Source: an uncultured Lachnospiraceae bacterium
GTDB lineage: Bacteria > Bacillota > Clostridia > Lachnospirales > Lachnospiraceae
Reading direction: 5' to 3'
Assembly (NCBI GenBank): GCA_902777355.1
Contig: CACYTU010000027.1
Span: 1 to 53,080, forward strand
Length of the DNA stretch: 53,080 nt
The position numbers and the translations under genes are program-made. Below are positions 1-7,931 of this stretch, one piece after another; position 1 is the first letter of the stretch, and every line of letters starts with the position of its first letter. Below the pieces are notes generated by a model. The model saw nothing but the letters and a program-made list of their open reading frames with translations, ran no database searches and was not told where the DNA came from.

Positions 1-183
1 AACCGTTGATAATGCATTCGAAGTTTGGGCTGTTCCAAATGAGCAGCTTAAGTCTCTGTGCAGCTTTAAGTAAAGTTAATTTTGTCGTTTACTATAATTC
101 TTTTCCTTTGTCTTGCTCCTGCCGCCGGAGCGCCCTCATATCAGGCTATACCAGTGCAGCCCCCTCTTCTGTGCTGTATGCAA

Positions 184-1167
184 TCAGGACAGAGCCGCAG
201 TGATGATGGACATGGAGTAAACTTCCAGAGCGTTGCAGCCTCTGGACAGGTCATTGATCTGAGCGTTCAGGCCGAGAAGGATCGGGCCGTAAGCGTCGAA
301 GTTACCGAAGCGCTGCGCGATCTTGTAGCCGATATTACCTGCGTTGATGTCAGGGAAAATGAAGGTGTTGGCATGACCAGCTGCTGCCCAGCCGGGAACC
401 TTGGTTGCCGCGACACGGGGAGAAACAGCTGCGTCGAACTGGATCTCACCTGCGATCGGGATATCCGGATATTTCTCTTTCGCCTTCTGAGCGGCATTGT
501 GCATCTTGGTGACATCGGGATCCTTTGCGGAGCCGTTGGTGGAGAAGGAAAGGAAGGCGACCTTGGGATCTACACCGAAGACCTTTGCGCACTCTACAGT
601 CTCGCCGCAGATCTCAACCAGCTCATCCTCAGAGGGATGGATGTTGATCGCGCAGTCAGCCATTGCCACGACTTCGTTTTCACCGGTCGCTGAGGGACGG
701 ACCAGAATGAAGCAGGAAGACACGATGCTGTTGCCGGGTTTTGTCTTGATGATCTGAAGAGCGGGACGAACTGTATCAGCAGTGGAATAGGTGGCGCCGC
801 CGAGCAGGCAGTCCGCAATTCCCATCTTGACCAGCATGGTACCGAAGTAGTTGCCCTGCTTGAGAATAGGAAGAGCCTTTTCGGGAGTCATGCCTTTGCT
901 CTTTCTGAGCTCGCAGAACTCTGCAACCATCTCATCCATCTTATCATAATTCTCAGGATCCAGAATCTGAGCGCCGCGGATATTGTAGCCGGCCTCTTCT
1001 GCCGCTTTCTGTACTTCATCTTCCTTACCCAGAAGGATAGGAGTCAGAAAGCTGCTGGCCAGAAGGCGGGAAGCCGCCTCAAGGATACGGGGATCAGATC
1101 CCTCTGTGAAGACAATTGTCTTGGGATTCTTTTTCAGCTGCTTGATCATTGCACCAAAGCCGTACAT
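184..1167 (-). CDS. pta: Phosphate acetyltransferase
   Basis: Converts acetyl-CoA and phosphate to acetyl phosphate and CoA, the first step of acetate formation and ATP gain in fermenting bacteria (family knowledge). The 327-residue product has the length of short-form Pta. It opens with a typical IVFTEGSDPRILEAA stretch, has the GGATYSTADTVRPAL segment in the middle, and ends with the VPGWAAAGHANTFIFPD and RGCNALEVYSM regions of the PTA/PTB family. The start is the ATG preceded by GGGAGG six bases upstream. Acetate kinase, the usual partner, is not seen; the 183 bases downstream hold no recognisable gene. Assignment is secure. Confidence 0.96.
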   Translation of the reverse strand: MYGFGAMIKQLKKNPKTIVFTEGSDPRILEAASRLLASSFLTPILLGKEDEVQKAAEEAGYNIRGAQILDPENYDKMDEMVAEFCELRKSKGMTPEKALPILKQGNYFGTMLVKMGIADCLLGGATYSTADTVRPALQIIKTKPGNSIVSSCFILVRPSATGENEVVAMADCAINIHPSEDELVEICGETVECAKVFGVDPKVAFLSFSTNGSAKDPDVTKMHNAAQKAKEKYPDIPIAGEIQFDAAVSPRVAATKVPGWAAAGHANTFIFPDINAGNIGYKIAQRFGNFDAYGPILLGLNAQINDLSRGCNALEVYSMSIITAALS

Positions 1168-1604
1168 ATTAAACCTCCCTAAAAACTAAATCACTGAAAA
1201 AAATACAACTAGTAAAGCAGGAGATAATCATATAAAACAGCAGACCGGAAAAACATCCCCCTACTACCGGCATTAACTGTCTTATTGCCTTATTCCTGTG
1301 CATTATTGTACCATGATTTTAAAAAAAAAGCGCCTCTCTTTCTCTTTTTTCAACTACTTTCTGCACAGAATTGTATACAACAATTCAATAAAAGCAGTGC
1401 AGAGGCGGTCCTGCCGCCCTCTGCTCCCAGGCAGGCCCCTGCCCCTGTCCGCCGAAACATGGAAAAGGCACCGGACCGGCAGTGTTACAATAGGGTAGAG
1501 GCGTCAATATGAACTGCCATGCAGTTCATATGCCGCCCTCTGCCCTCCTACCGTCCCGCGTCTGCCGCAAGGCGGAAAACACATCGCACGGATCGTGTTA
1601 TAAG
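1168..1604. other. Intergenic spacer with GC-rich dispersed motif
   Basis: No gene is supported here. The left part is AT-rich and should hold the pta promoter, which I could not place with confidence. Bases about 1395-1590 are GC-rich with GCAGAGGCGG, CCGCC and GGCGGAAAA motifs. Related sequence occurs near 10050-10115 and weakly near 6400-6450, so this may be a degenerate dispersed repeat. Confidence 0.35.
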
Positions 1605-1636
1605 CAAAAAAAGACCATGAGCTTTGCTCATGGTCT
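1605..1636 (-). terminator. Intrinsic terminator after tRNA-Pro
   Basis: A perfect 10-bp stem (GACCATGAGC pairing with GCTCATGGTC, loop of three bases) is followed on the minus strand by seven T residues. It lies directly downstream of the tRNA-Pro gene. Confidence 0.9.
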
Positions 1637-1641
1637 CTTCA

Positions 1642-1715
1642 TCGGAGTGACGGGATTCGAACCCACGACCCCTTCGTCCCTAACGAAGTGCGCTAGCCAG
1701 CTGCGCTACACCCCG
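1642..1715 (-). tRNA. tRNA-Pro (anticodon AGG)
   Basis: Read on the minus strand this 74-nt sequence folds as a tRNA. The acceptor stem is CGGGGTG with CACTCCG and discriminator A, the T arm contains GGTTCGAATCC, and the anticodon stem CTTCG/CGAAG encloses the loop TTAGGGA, giving anticodon AGG. The CCA end is not encoded. A promoter lies upstream and a strong terminator just downstream, so it appears to be a single-gene transcription unit. Confidence 0.95.
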
Positions 1716-1766
1716 ATCTGAAATAATTCAGCTGCCTGTCACGGTTCTTCGTAACACGCAAAATGT

Positions 1767-1795
1767 ATGTTACCATGCCCGCTCGAAAAAAGCAA
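1767..1795 (-). promoter_or_regulatory. Probable promoter of tRNA-Pro
   Basis: On the minus strand TTGCTT (1790-1795) and TAACAT (1767-1772) are separated by 17 bases, about 50 bases upstream of the tRNA 5' end. This is a good SigA-type match. Confidence 0.6.
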
Positions 1796-1805
1796 GTACT
1801 ATTTT

Positions 1806-1876
1806 AAAAAAATTCAGCAAAAAATTCAGCAAAAAAATTCAGGTTTTCTCTCAGGTTTTCTCTCAGGTTTTCTCTC
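1806..1876. repeat. Tandem 12-bp repeats downstream of the ABC permease
   Basis: Two short arrays lie side by side: three copies of an AAAAATTCAGC unit (about 1806-1838), then three exact copies of the 12-base CAGGTTTTCTCT unit (1840-1875). They sit about 65 bases beyond the stop codon of the ABC permease gene. Placement just after a gene end recurs across the window. Confidence 0.85.
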
Positions 1877-1939
1877 CCCGGGGAGCCCCTCCTCTCAAGG
1901 CTCAGACTCCCCTATACTCCTTACAGGATGCTTTTTTGA

Positions 1940-4378
1940 TCACATCACGTCTTTGAGTGCGTCCGCCATGGGGACAGCCCGGATCTTGCGGATCTCTAAG
2001 ACCGCCACCGACAGATAGGCTGCCGCCCCGGTCAGGAACATTTTTATAAAGAGGTCAGGGGGGATGTCATAGGTTATCCATCCCGTCATCCTGGCAGCCA
2101 GATAATTCTGAAAGATCAGCCGCATGATCACATTATCCAGGGGAATGGTGACAGCCAGCATGATCAGTGTCACAATGGATGTCGTCACGATATAGAGTCC
2201 GCCTATCTCTGCGTCCGTGTAACCCAGGATCTTGGTCATGGAGATCGGATGGGCATTTTTTTCAATGATCATGCGGGACATCAGATAGATCAGGATAATG
2301 AAGAGGCCCACGGCAAAGACATCGACCAGCCCCATCATGCCTCCCATGGACACATCCAGCTGGCGGCTGATCTTGATCAGGGCTTCGTAATCGACTACCG
2401 ACGCGATCAGGTCCCTGCTGATATCCGTGATCTTAGTGTCCGAAAAATACCCGGCAGTGTAGTCTTCGAAGAGATCGAAGGTCCGTGTCAGGTCCTCCCT
2501 GCGCATGAACATACAGAGGGCGCCCTCGTAGTTGTAAATTCCGTCCACCCTGAATTCATAATATTTATCCTCATAGGGTTCCCGGAGACGCAGGGTATCT
2601 CCGACCTTTTTTCTGCACTTATCGGCATAGGCGGAGGAGATCCAGATCTCTCCCCGCGCGATCGGAGCCTTCACATAACGGCTGTTCTTTTTGACACCGT
2701 AGACATTGATGTTTTCGACGCGCAGCGCCTCCCCCTCCGGGATCTTTAATGTATAGGAAGAAAAAGCTTCAGCATCCGGATTGGAAGTCATGGCGGACAG
2801 GCGCAGAAAAGAAAAGGACATGATTTTGTCCATCTCATAGTCCCGGTCCATGCGGTAAGCAGGAATCTTCAGATAATACTGATAGTTGCAGAGCATATTG
2901 TCCTTCATGGATTCCTGGTAGCGGTCCAGGACGACCGGCAGGGCCATACCGAACAAAAGAAGCAGGTTGGCGAAGAGAATCCCCACCAGCAGGATCAGAT
3001 AGCTGCCAATATTCTGAAAAAAGATTCTGAGCCGGAAGCGGGTGTAAAAAGGAATATGAGCACTGAGCCGGACAGCCCGGCTTCTTCCGCGCCTGTGCAG
3101 GTCCCTGCGCAGAAACTGCAGGGGCGAAAGGGAGAGTTTCTGCCGCAGGGTCAGAAACGTGGTCACAGCCATGATCAGGCAGGGCACGACTGTAGTCAGT
3201 CGGAAGGCTTCCGCGTTCCAGACCGTGACGTAGGTCGGAAGGCTGTAGCTTCCGTAATACATGTCGGCGCAGACATTTTTAAAGACAGTATAGCCCAGCA
3301 GGTTTCCGATCAGGGCGGCCGTCAGGGTCACGATCAGGGGCAGGGTCATGTAGTGCCTGACCAGCTCCATCCGTGTGAAACCTGTCGCGCGCAGGGTACC
3401 GATCACCGCCGCTTCCTTTGCGATCGTGTCATTGATTGTAATCACGAACACAAAGGCTATAATGGCGATGACAATATATAGAAGGATCAGCATCATAGCG
3501 CGGTCACCTCCCATATCCTCGCCCGTGAACTGGATCGCCTGGTTGAGATACCTTGGAATATAGTCCTCCAGATACACCTCCTCTGAAATATCCTCCATCA
3601 GGCGGTCCGACACCTTCTTTTCCTCTTCGGCGGATGAGGGAGGATTCCTGTATTTCCAGCTGTAGCAGTATTCGAATTCATCGGACGGAAATCTCTCAAA
3701 ATCCTCCTTTCCGACCGCCGCGATCCCGAATTTCACCGAGTCGAACATGGTGTCATTATTGTCCTGGAAGAGGGCGCTGTAGTCAGGGAAGGCCACAAGT
3801 CCCGTCACCACGAAATCATATCTCCCGAAACGGATGCTGTCCCCCACTTTGATACTGTTGTTATCCGCGTACATGCGGTCCAGGACCAGTTCTCCTGTCT
3901 TTTCGGGGAACCTCCCCTTCATCAGGCAAAGGAGATTTATTTCCTCCCTGTTTTGAAAGAGGCGGAGGGTGCTGCCATTCTCAATGCCCTTCTCTATATA
4001 AAAATTTTTATAAAGAGTCACTCCCAGCTCTTCGATGTCCCTGCGGTTTGACTTGGAAATCTCTTCATCCGTACGGAAATTGCCGTCTTCGATCCTGTAT
4101 TTTTCGAAGCTGTCATTATAGGCGATGACCATGCTCCCGTCCGCCACAAGAAATCCGGAAATAAACCCGATCGTGAAGATCAGCAGCAGAAAAATGACCA
4201 GGTATTTGCCAAATTCGGTCCTCAGCTCCCGAAGATAGCGGTGGCGGAGCGGATTCCCGGTTTTATTGTGTATTTTGTCCGGTCTCTCAGACTGATCTCT
4301 GCTCTTCCCGGCTCTTTGGTCCGGGCTTCCGGTTAACAGGGAGCCGGCTTCATCTCTGCTTTTATGTGCAATGCTCAT
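1940..4378 (-). CDS. FtsX/MacB-type ABC transporter permease
   Basis: An 812-residue membrane protein that should form the permease of an ABC exporter with the ATPase encoded just upstream. After a polar N-terminus there is one membrane segment (about residues 57-77) and a long extracytoplasmic domain. A first cluster of three to four segments follows (about 290-410), then a second FtsX half with a segment near 450-480, another extracytoplasmic domain, and three C-terminal segments. Two FtsX domains in one chain are typical of large Firmicute exporters of peptides or lipids. The substrate cannot be read from sequence. Repeats separate it from the ATPase gene. Confidence 0.88.
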   Translation of the reverse strand: MSIAHKSRDEAGSLLTGSPDQRAGKSRDQSERPDKIHNKTGNPLRHRYLRELRTEFGKYLVIFLLLIFTIGFISGFLVADGSMVIAYNDSFEKYRIEDGNFRTDEEISKSNRRDIEELGVTLYKNFYIEKGIENGSTLRLFQNREEINLLCLMKGRFPEKTGELVLDRMYADNNSIKVGDSIRFGRYDFVVTGLVAFPDYSALFQDNNDTMFDSVKFGIAAVGKEDFERFPSDEFEYCYSWKYRNPPSSAEEEKKVSDRLMEDISEEVYLEDYIPRYLNQAIQFTGEDMGGDRAMMLILLYIVIAIIAFVFVITINDTIAKEAAVIGTLRATGFTRMELVRHYMTLPLIVTLTAALIGNLLGYTVFKNVCADMYYGSYSLPTYVTVWNAEAFRLTTVVPCLIMAVTTFLTLRQKLSLSPLQFLRRDLHRRGRSRAVRLSAHIPFYTRFRLRIFFQNIGSYLILLVGILFANLLLLFGMALPVVLDRYQESMKDNMLCNYQYYLKIPAYRMDRDYEMDKIMSFSFLRLSAMTSNPDAEAFSSYTLKIPEGEALRVENINVYGVKKNSRYVKAPIARGEIWISSAYADKCRKKVGDTLRLREPYEDKYYEFRVDGIYNYEGALCMFMRREDLTRTFDLFEDYTAGYFSDTKITDISRDLIASVVDYEALIKISRQLDVSMGGMMGLVDVFAVGLFIILIYLMSRMIIEKNAHPISMTKILGYTDAEIGGLYIVTTSIVTLIMLAVTIPLDNVIMRLIFQNYLAARMTGWITYDIPPDLFIKMFLTGAAAYLSVAVLEIRKIRAVPMADALKDVM

Positions 4379-4398
4379 GTTGTCCTTTCAAAGATCTG

Positions 4399-4570
4399 CC
4401 ACTCGATTTTTCAACGGGCATCCGGATTCCGCCACTCGGGCTTTTCAGCGGGCATCCGAGTCTCACCACTCGGGTTTTTCAGCGGGCATCCGGGATCTCA
4501 CCACTCGAGTTTTTCAGCGGGCATCCGGGATCTCACCACTCGAGTTTTTCAGCGGGCATCCGGATCTCAT
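4399..4570. repeat. 33-35 bp tandem array copying the 3' end of the ABC ATPase gene
   Basis: Five units start at 4399, 4432, 4466, 4501 and 4536, each beginning CCACTCG on the plus strand. The last unit is the 3' tip of the ATPase gene, whose stop codon is at 4533-4535. Read on the minus strand, the adjoining copies repeat the terminal codons for MPAEKLEW followed by TGA. The array fills the whole spacer between the ATPase and permease genes. The copy nearest the gene is the best conserved and the most distant is the most diverged. Confidence 0.95.
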
Positions 4571-5231
4571 TGACCAGGCGTTCCCTGATCATGCCGTCGC
4601 GGAGTCGGATTATGGTGTCTGCCATCGCTCCGATCGCCTCATTGTGAGTGACCATCACCACTGTCGTGTGATACTTGAGACTCACTCTCTCGATCAACTG
4701 CAGAATTTCCCTGGATGTGTTGTAATCCAGCGCGCCTGTCGGCTCGTCACAGAGCAGGATATCCGGATTCTTGACAATCGCTCTCCCTATGCTGGTACGC
4801 TGCTGCTGACCGCCCGAGAGCTGGCCGGGCAGCTTGTCCCTGTGATCATACAGCCCCAGTGTGTGCAGAATCTCATTTACATCCAGTGGCCTGCGGCTCA
4901 GAAAAGCTCCCACTTCAATGTTTTCCCTGACCGTCAGGTTCGGAATCAGATTATACATCTGAAAAACATATCCCAGATGCTGTCGGCGGTAGCGCGTCAG
5001 CTTTTTTTCATTCATCCGGCTCATCATCTCTCCGTCGATCAGAATCTCACCGCTGTCCGCGGTATCGATGCCTCCGACAATATTTAAAAGAGTGGATTTG
5101 CCAGATCCCGAAGGTCCGAGCAGAACACAAAACTCCCCCTTTTCCACCCCCAGGCTGATCCCCTTCAGCACTTGGACGCGGCTGTCGTCCTTTCCGTAGG
5201 ACTTTCTGATTTCATTCAGTTCCAGCAGCAT
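4533..5231 (-). CDS. ABC transporter ATP-binding protein (MacB/LolD-type)
   Basis: The nucleotide-binding subunit for the FtsX permease encoded next. In the 232 residues: Walker A GPSGSGKST (about 39-47), Q-loop near residue 91, signature LSGGQQQR (about 138-145), Walker B ILLCDEPTGALD (about 158-169) and the switch histidine in VMVTHNEA (about 195). This set is the MacB/LolD subfamily that drives mechanotransmission exporters. The start has GGAGG six bases upstream. The last ten codons and the stop are duplicated four more times in the downstream spacer. Confidence 0.95.
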   Translation of the reverse strand: MLLELNEIRKSYGKDDSRVQVLKGISLGVEKGEFCVLLGPSGSGKSTLLNIVGGIDTADSGEILIDGEMMSRMNEKKLTRYRRQHLGYVFQMYNLIPNLTVRENIEVGAFLSRRPLDVNEILHTLGLYDHRDKLPGQLSGGQQQRTSIGRAIVKNPDILLCDEPTGALDYNTSREILQLIERVSLKYHTTVVMVTHNEAIGAMADTIIRLRDGMIRERLVNEIRMPAEKLEW

Positions 5232-5298
5232 TTTTTCCTCCGGGTTATTCTATAGTTATGACATGATGTAAAGGTCAAAAGCCAGGAAAAGGCTCTGA

Positions 5299-5411
5299 GT
5301 CTCGTCAATATGCACATACAACCGCAGGACCATTGCGCAGCTCCGAAGGAGATGTTGCGAGCGAGGATTGAGCGAGAGCGTGTCCAAGGTGTTTGTGCAT
5401 ATTGACGAGAC
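5299..5411. repeat. 113-bp element bounded by a perfect 18-bp inverted repeat
   Basis: GTCTCGTCAATATGCACA (5299-5316) is matched by its exact reverse complement at 5394-5411. The 77-base interior carries a smaller hairpin around GCTCCGAAGGAG. No coding capacity is credible. It could be a MITE-like insertion or a structured RNA; nothing decides between them. Confidence 0.75.
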
Positions 5412-5510
5412 GGATTATCTTTAACCACCTTTTGACCCCGACATCATGACATGAGTTATGGCATGTGAAAAAATTACTTCCAAGACTCGCCCGTGAAGCC
5501 CCGCGCCACA

Positions 5511-5590
5511 CATAATTCAAGACTCGCCCGCGATTCCTGCGCGCGTATCCCACGACTGAAGTCACGGGTATTGCGCGATGAAGAATAAAC
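5511..5590. repeat. Dispersed repeat with IS605-end-like palindrome (copy 1)
   Basis: This stretch holds ATTCAAGACTCGCCCGCG and, at 5556-5589, a 34-base sequence found again without mismatch at 24892-24925; a diverged version is at 16122-16155. The core CGACTGAAGTC resembles the GACTTAAGTC palindrome at the end of the TnpB element at the right edge of the window. I infer a non-coding remnant or miniature derivative of an IS200/IS605 element. The rest of this 635-base spacer holds no gene. Confidence 0.6.
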
Positions 5591-5728
5591 ACAAACACAA
5601 CAGGGGTATCCATTGCCCTTTGGCAAAAGACACCCTGTTGATACATTTTTCAGATTATGTCCCCCGCAGAGCGGGGGTGTGAAAAGCACCGGCTGAAAGC
5701 AGAACCTGTATTTTTACAGCATAATGGT

Positions 5729-5830
5729 TTTAAAAGATAATGCTTTTTCTTCTAAAAGATAATGTAAAAGATAATGATTCTTCTTTTAAAAGATAATCCC
5801 ATAAAAAGAATCAGGCTTTTTTAAGGATCA
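5729..5830. repeat. AT-rich degenerate repeats downstream of flavodoxin
   Basis: Four copies of AAAAGATAAT and two of a GATCAGGCT-containing unit lie within 140 bases after the flavodoxin stop codon. The pattern of short repeats trailing a gene end matches other sites in the window. Confidence 0.6.
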
Positions 5831-5866
5831 GGCTATTTAAAAAATAAGCTTATTAAAGATCAAAGC

Positions 5867-6289
5867 TCATGCAAGCGCAGCTCCGAGTGCCTTGCAGTCA
5901 GCCTCGCCTTCGTCATCGGGAGCGCCGTTGATCATAAGACCGTCGGCTGCCAGCACAGCGCCTGAGCTCTTAGCCTCATCTTCCCAGAGGCGCATCCATT
6001 CGCCGTCTCCCCAGCCGTAAGAGCCGAACAGGGCAACCTTCTTGCCGGACAGTTCGCCCCTGACCTCATCCCACATGGGCTGGACTTCCGCTTCTTCAAG
6101 CTGCTCAGCGCCCATCGCGGGGCATCCGAAAGCGATCGCGTCATATTCAGCAACGTTTGCGGCACCGAAATCGGAAGGGCCCATCACGGTAACTTCCGCG
6201 CCCTTTTCCTCAGCGCCGGCTGCCACTGCATTTGCCATTGCCTCTGTGTTGCCTGTGCCGCTCCAGAAAACTACTGCTACTTTGCTCAT
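5867..6289 (-). CDS. Flavodoxin
   Basis: A soluble FMN-binding electron carrier of 140 residues, a normal short-chain flavodoxin length. The phosphate-binding loop WSGTGNTEAMA (about 9-19) and the GSYGWGDGEWM segment near residue 88 are diagnostic. Flavodoxins replace ferredoxin under iron limitation in many anaerobes (family knowledge). Its neighbours are DUF3793 and DUF2325 proteins and a metal P-type ATPase, which suggests the cluster belongs to metal homeostasis or iron-sparing metabolism (inference). GGAAG lies upstream of the ATG. Confidence 0.95.
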   Translation of the reverse strand: MSKVAVVFWSGTGNTEAMANAVAAGAEEKGAEVTVMGPSDFGAANVAEYDAIAFGCPAMGAEQLEEAEVQPMWDEVRGELSGKKVALFGSYGWGDGEWMRLWEDEAKSSGAVLAADGLMINGAPDDEGEADCKALGAALA

Positions 6290-6555
6290 TTGAATGTCTT
6301 CCTTTCCTTGTTTTTTGTCTTTTGAAGTGGGTTATTATTTTTTACAGCCCCGGCAAAGCGCAGGAGCGCATCGACGGACTGCTGTCTGCACATCGAGAAG
6401 GTGGTCCCGCCAGGGCAGGTTCTCCGCCCCCGCGCGGAAACCGTCTTCTCTGAAAAACACGTCATTTCATGCCGGCAGCATCTGCTTACGGATTTCCATG
6501 ATGACGGGGGGATGCTGCATTATTCCGGGATGTGAAATCTTTTGCAGATGTTTTG

Positions 6556-7113
6556 TTACACTGCCACGGCAAGACGCACCAGCGGCACTCCGGTCGACCA
6601 CTGTCTGCAATAAGACTCGGTGCACCTGCGGTATTTGTCAAAAATCTCCCGCGCCCTTTCCTCATCGCCGTAGACACGCCATGTTCCGATGAGCTTGCAT
6701 CCTGCTTCCCGATGCTCGATAAAACCTCTCACATCTTCAGGCGGATAGCTCAAAAACAGACCGATCTCATGGGGAAATTCCCCGTCCAGATTATTGAGTC
6801 TGTGGATCAGTTCCACTACGCACTGATTCGCATTCCCAAACTTGTACCCCGCCTGTTCCAGAAGGTCTGCCGCCTCAGCGGCGGAAAGATCCTTTTCGAG
6901 CCGGTCCGGTCTGTAGAGATAGACCAGGACCCTCTTGTCGGAATACCGAAGGGGCAGGACCCTGAGTCCCTTGGGAACCAGCTCCCTGTTCAGCCTGCGG
7001 AGCTCGCGCATCGTCTGCCCCCGGTCCTTGAAAGGACACGTAAACAGATTCCCGGTCTTGATCCCCGCCAGGGTCGGGGATCCGTATTGTACGATGATTT
7101 CCTCCGACATCAT
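6556..7113 (-). CDS. DUF3793 family protein
   Basis: A 185-residue soluble protein matching the DUF3793 family, recognised by LAGIKTGNLF, the VLVYLYRPDRL stretch and FPHEIGLFLSYPPEDVRGFI near residue 125. No catalytic motif or membrane segment is visible. The family is common in Clostridia, often beside flavodoxin and ferrous-iron genes, but its biochemical role is unknown. It lies 69 bases after the DUF2325 gene and 266 bases before flavodoxin in the same direction, probably in one transcript. Two adjacent ATGs follow GAGGAG; either may be used. Confidence 0.85.
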   Translation of the reverse strand: MMSEEIIVQYGSPTLAGIKTGNLFTCPFKDRGQTMRELRRLNRELVPKGLRVLPLRYSDKRVLVYLYRPDRLEKDLSAAEAADLLEQAGYKFGNANQCVVELIHRLNNLDGEFPHEIGLFLSYPPEDVRGFIEHREAGCKLIGTWRVYGDEERAREIFDKYRRCTESYCRQWSTGVPLVRLAVAV

Positions 7114-7182
7114 TTCTCCTCTCAGGCAGCGGCGGTCTCTGTTCCGCCTGGAATCTCTGCTCCGGTCAAAAAATAAACAGCT

Positions 7183-7476
7183 TCATGCGGTCTCTGCCAT
7201 TGTGTGTTTCTCCAGAATGCTGCGAAGAGCAGCCATGGAGGCAGTCCTGGAATGCTCAACCTTAGTATCCATGCCTCTGATCTCATTCTGGGCACATTTC
7301 AGCACCTTGTGTGAAAGCGCTCCGGTAAAACAGATCATCAGGTCCGGCCTGCCCAGCTTGTTTTTCAGGCTTCCGGAAGGTTTTATAAATACTTTAGCGC
7401 GGCATTTATACTCCTTACACAAATCCTTATACTGACGCTCCATACACTCATTTCCGCCCAATATAATCACGCTCAT
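7183..7476 (-). CDS. DUF2325 domain protein
   Basis: A small 97-residue protein of the DUF2325 family. It begins MSVIILGGNECMERQYKDLC and has a second typical segment DLMICFTGALSHKV near residue 46. The fold is expected to be a small Rossmann-like domain with no known enzyme activity. I chose the ATG at 7476, which has AAAGG at proper spacing, over an upstream in-frame start. It is the first gene after a strong promoter overlapped by a palindrome, so it probably heads the DUF2325-DUF3793-flavodoxin transcript. Confidence 0.8.
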   Translation of the reverse strand: MSVIILGGNECMERQYKDLCKEYKCRAKVFIKPSGSLKNKLGRPDLMICFTGALSHKVLKCAQNEIRGMDTKVEHSRTASMAALRSILEKHTMAETA

Positions 7477-7517
7477 ATCTGTCCTTTTCTGCCGCGGCAG
7501 CATCCCGCGGCCGTATT

Positions 7518-7535
7518 GGTTAGTGATAAATAACC
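7518..7535. promoter_or_regulatory. Candidate operator, GGTTA-N8-TAACC (copy 2)
   Basis: The 18 bases GGTTAGTGATAAATAACC share the GGTTA-N8-TAACC frame with the palindrome at 7665-7682. It lies in the 5' leader of the DUF2325 gene, 42 bases upstream of its start codon. DtxR/MntR-type regulators bind palindromes of about this size, but the identity of the regulator is inference. Confidence 0.5.
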
Positions 7536-7664
7536 TCTCGGGTGAAAGAAAACGCCTGGCGGCGTGTTAAAAAACAGAATCAAAACAGTATCAAAACAAA
7601 GTCTATAACAGAATCCAAAGTAAAATCAAAAGCAGACCCATGATTGGATCCGGTCCGTTTATGT

Positions 7665-7698
7665 GGTTAATTATAACTAACCCGCTTATCGTTAACAA
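7665..7698 (-). promoter_or_regulatory. Promoter with overlapping palindromic operator upstream of DUF2325
   Basis: On the minus strand TTGTTA (7693-7698) and a perfect TATAAT (7670-7675) are separated by 17 bases. The -10 box lies inside GGTTAATTATAACTAACC (7665-7682), an 18-bp palindrome with one mismatched pair, so a bound repressor would block RNA polymerase. The leader to the DUF2325 start is about 190 bases. TTTGGAGTTG just upstream recurs in front of the DUF6110 gene. Confidence 0.7.
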
Positions 7699-7833
7699 CT
7701 CCAAAGGGACACATTTTCCCGGGTGATTATGATGTGTCCGCCGAAAATCGGAAAACATTCTCACGCACCTTGTCCGAACATAATTTTATCATTGTTGGCT
7801 CTGCCATCGGGCAGCCGGAATTTCCTATAAAGT

Positions 7834-7860
7834 AAAAAAAGAGCCCCGTTTGCGAGGCTC
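7834..7860 (-). terminator. Intrinsic terminator of the P-type ATPase transcript
   Basis: On the minus strand an 8-bp stem GAGCCTCG/CGGGGCTC with loop CAAA is followed by seven T residues, 70 bases after the ATPase stop codon. It separates the ATPase unit from the DUF2325 unit. Confidence 0.9.
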
Positions 7861-7931
7861 CCTCGCCGGGCGGGAAGACACATGCCTCCCCGCCCGGACT
7901 GCAATCTTATACTGATCTGCCTTCTTTCTTG

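Noticed and set aside
1-183. Possible acetate kinase gene after pta
   Set aside because: No acetate kinase motif is visible in any frame in these bases.
4364-5087. Plus-strand frames repeating FSAGIRDLTTRV-like peptides
   Set aside because: They are translations of the 35-bp array read on the wrong strand, continuing antisense through the ATPase gene.
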